This document shows positions 63,146-64,000 of a DNA stretch of 64,000 nt, piece after piece (positions within the stretch are counted from its first letter, which is position 1; every line of letters begins with the position of its first letter). This stretch comes from Deinococcus malanensis. Its GTDB lineage: Bacteria; Deinococcota; Deinococci; Deinococcales; Deinococcaceae. A program made the translations under genes and the position numbers. The notes under the pieces are model-generated. The model saw only the letters and a program-made list of their open reading frames with translations. It was not told the origin of the DNA and made no database searches. The stretch lies in assembly GCF_014647655.1 (NCBI RefSeq), contig NZ_BMPP01000001.1, positions 36,943 to 100,942 on the forward strand, in the 5' to 3' direction.

Positions 63146-64000
63146 ACATCCTGAACGCCGCCCGCGCCTTCTTCGCAGGACAACCCCCACCCGCACCCCG
63201 CCCCACCCACGGCAACGTCATGCAGGCGGCCGTGCGCAACCTCAACGCCCGCCTGCTGAGGACACCGAACGACCGGGTGAGTCGGGAGCCGAACGACCTG
63301 AGCGGCCTGCTGAGCTCCTTCGAGGACAGCCTGGCCGGGTACCCGCAGGACACCCGCCGGCGGATCATCCTGGTGTTGCGCGCCCTGGCGGAGAACGACG
63401 ACGACGTCAGCGGCAGCCTGAGTGACCTGCAGGCCCTGTGCGGGGCGGGCTTCACGATCGACTTCACGGGCGGCACCCGGGCCATGGCGCAGGCCAAGGC
63501 AGAACTCGATGCCTGGCAGCTGACCATGTTCCCGGAAGGTGGGGGCCTGCAGGGGCTGATCAGCAACCTGGTGGGGGAGATCGCCCTCGCTGGAGCGGCC
63601 TCCTGCGAGTGGTACCCGGAACGCAGCCGGCGTGGGGTGGCTGGTGTGGCCATGGTGCCCCCGGAAGAGGTCCGGATCCGCCGGGACCGGGAGACCCAGC
63701 AGCTCATCCACGAGCAGATCGCCCCGGGGAACGCCATTCCACTCCATCCCCGGACCTACCTGTACGCGGCCCCCCGCACCACCAGCCGCAGTCCGTACGG
63801 CGTGCCGCTCTACATCGCCGCCCTGTTCGCCCTCGACCGCAAACGGCAACTGCTGCTCGCCGAGCAGCGCGTCATCAACCTGATGGCCCGCAGCGCCCTG
63901 GTGAAAGCCACCGCACCGATCCCCACCCCGGACCAGCTCGGCTGCAGCAGCGAGGACGACCCGGGCTACACCGACGCGGTCGCCGAGTACTTCAACGCGC
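63142..64000 (+). CDS. Phage portal protein (3' end outside window)
   Basis: GTG 63142 overlaps the terminase stop by 4 bp; 286 codons are visible. A-L-A-E-N-D-D-D-V-S-G-S-L and later I-A-A-L-F-A-L-D-R-K-R, with the position next to terminase, fit the DUF935-like or SPP1-like portal group. Confidence 0.8.
   Translation, partial: MNILNAARAFFAGQPPPAPRPTHGNVMQAAVRNLNARLLRTPNDRVSREPNDLSGLLSSFEDSLAGYPQDTRRRIILVLRALAENDDDVSGSLSDLQALCGAGFTIDFTGGTRAMAQAKAELDAWQLTMFPEGGGLQGLISNLVGEIALAGAASCEWYPERSRRGVAGVAMVPPEEVRIRRDRETQQLIHEQIAPGNAIPLHPRTYLYAAPRTTSRSPYGVPLYIAALFALDRKRQLLLAEQRVINLMARSALVKATAPIPTPDQLGCSSEDDPGYTDAVAEYFNA

Overview
The window is GC-rich, tightly packed bacterial DNA, most likely from a Deinococcus or close relative. 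The evidence is the Taq-type M32 carboxypeptidase, the many GTG/TTG starts, an apparently leaderless phage promoter and the protein flavour. No ribosomal RNA or taxon-defining gene is present, so the genus is an inference.

Region 1 (1-6.96 kb) is ordinary chromosome: a metallophosphoesterase lipoprotein, a DUF805 membrane protein, thrS behind an attenuator-like hairpin, a damaged DsbA-like gene, a secreted lipase, a glycerophosphodiesterase lipoprotein, and tRNA-Cys and tRNA-Val genes. Region 2 (7-12.4 kb) is a small island. An unknown gene is followed by two back-to-back single-gene cassettes (cupin, phosphotransferase), each bounded by the same 26-bp inverted repeat and without a transposase. 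Next come a tyrosine recombinase and an AbrB/PIN toxin-antitoxin pair.

Region 3 (12.4-30.8 kb) is one large catabolic locus. A divergent SDR gene and an operator array precede a Dpp/Opp-type peptide ABC transporter, a GntR regulator, and creatininase-, ketopantoate reductase- and RraA-family enzymes. These are followed by an M32 carboxypeptidase, two SDRs, an amidase, an M20 peptidase, an aspartoacylase-type deacylase and an aminotransferase. Most genes overlap by 4 bp, so import and breakdown of a peptide-like or N-acylated compound appear to be co-regulated. The exact substrate is unknown.

Region 4 (32.8 kb to the end) is the left part of a prophage. It has an integrase, an SOS-type lysogeny switch, an early operon chained by 4-bp overlaps (RecT-like protein, replication protein, DnaB helicase, MazG-like and RusA genes), and at the right the terminase pair and portal protein. 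The striking feature lies between 42 and 61.4 kb. About twenty genes on the opposite strand interrupt the phage genes; most are small membrane or secreted proteins, plus a diguanylate cyclase, an acetyltransferase, an ankyrin protein, an MliC-like protein and a WD40 protein. Several sit inside sense ORFs that stay open from their 4-bp overlap with the upstream gene to their 4-bp overlap with the downstream gene. Split phage genes, three RusA copies and repeated promoter/start modules mark the same zone. It looks like a cargo-loading region of the prophage and is the most unusual feature of the window.
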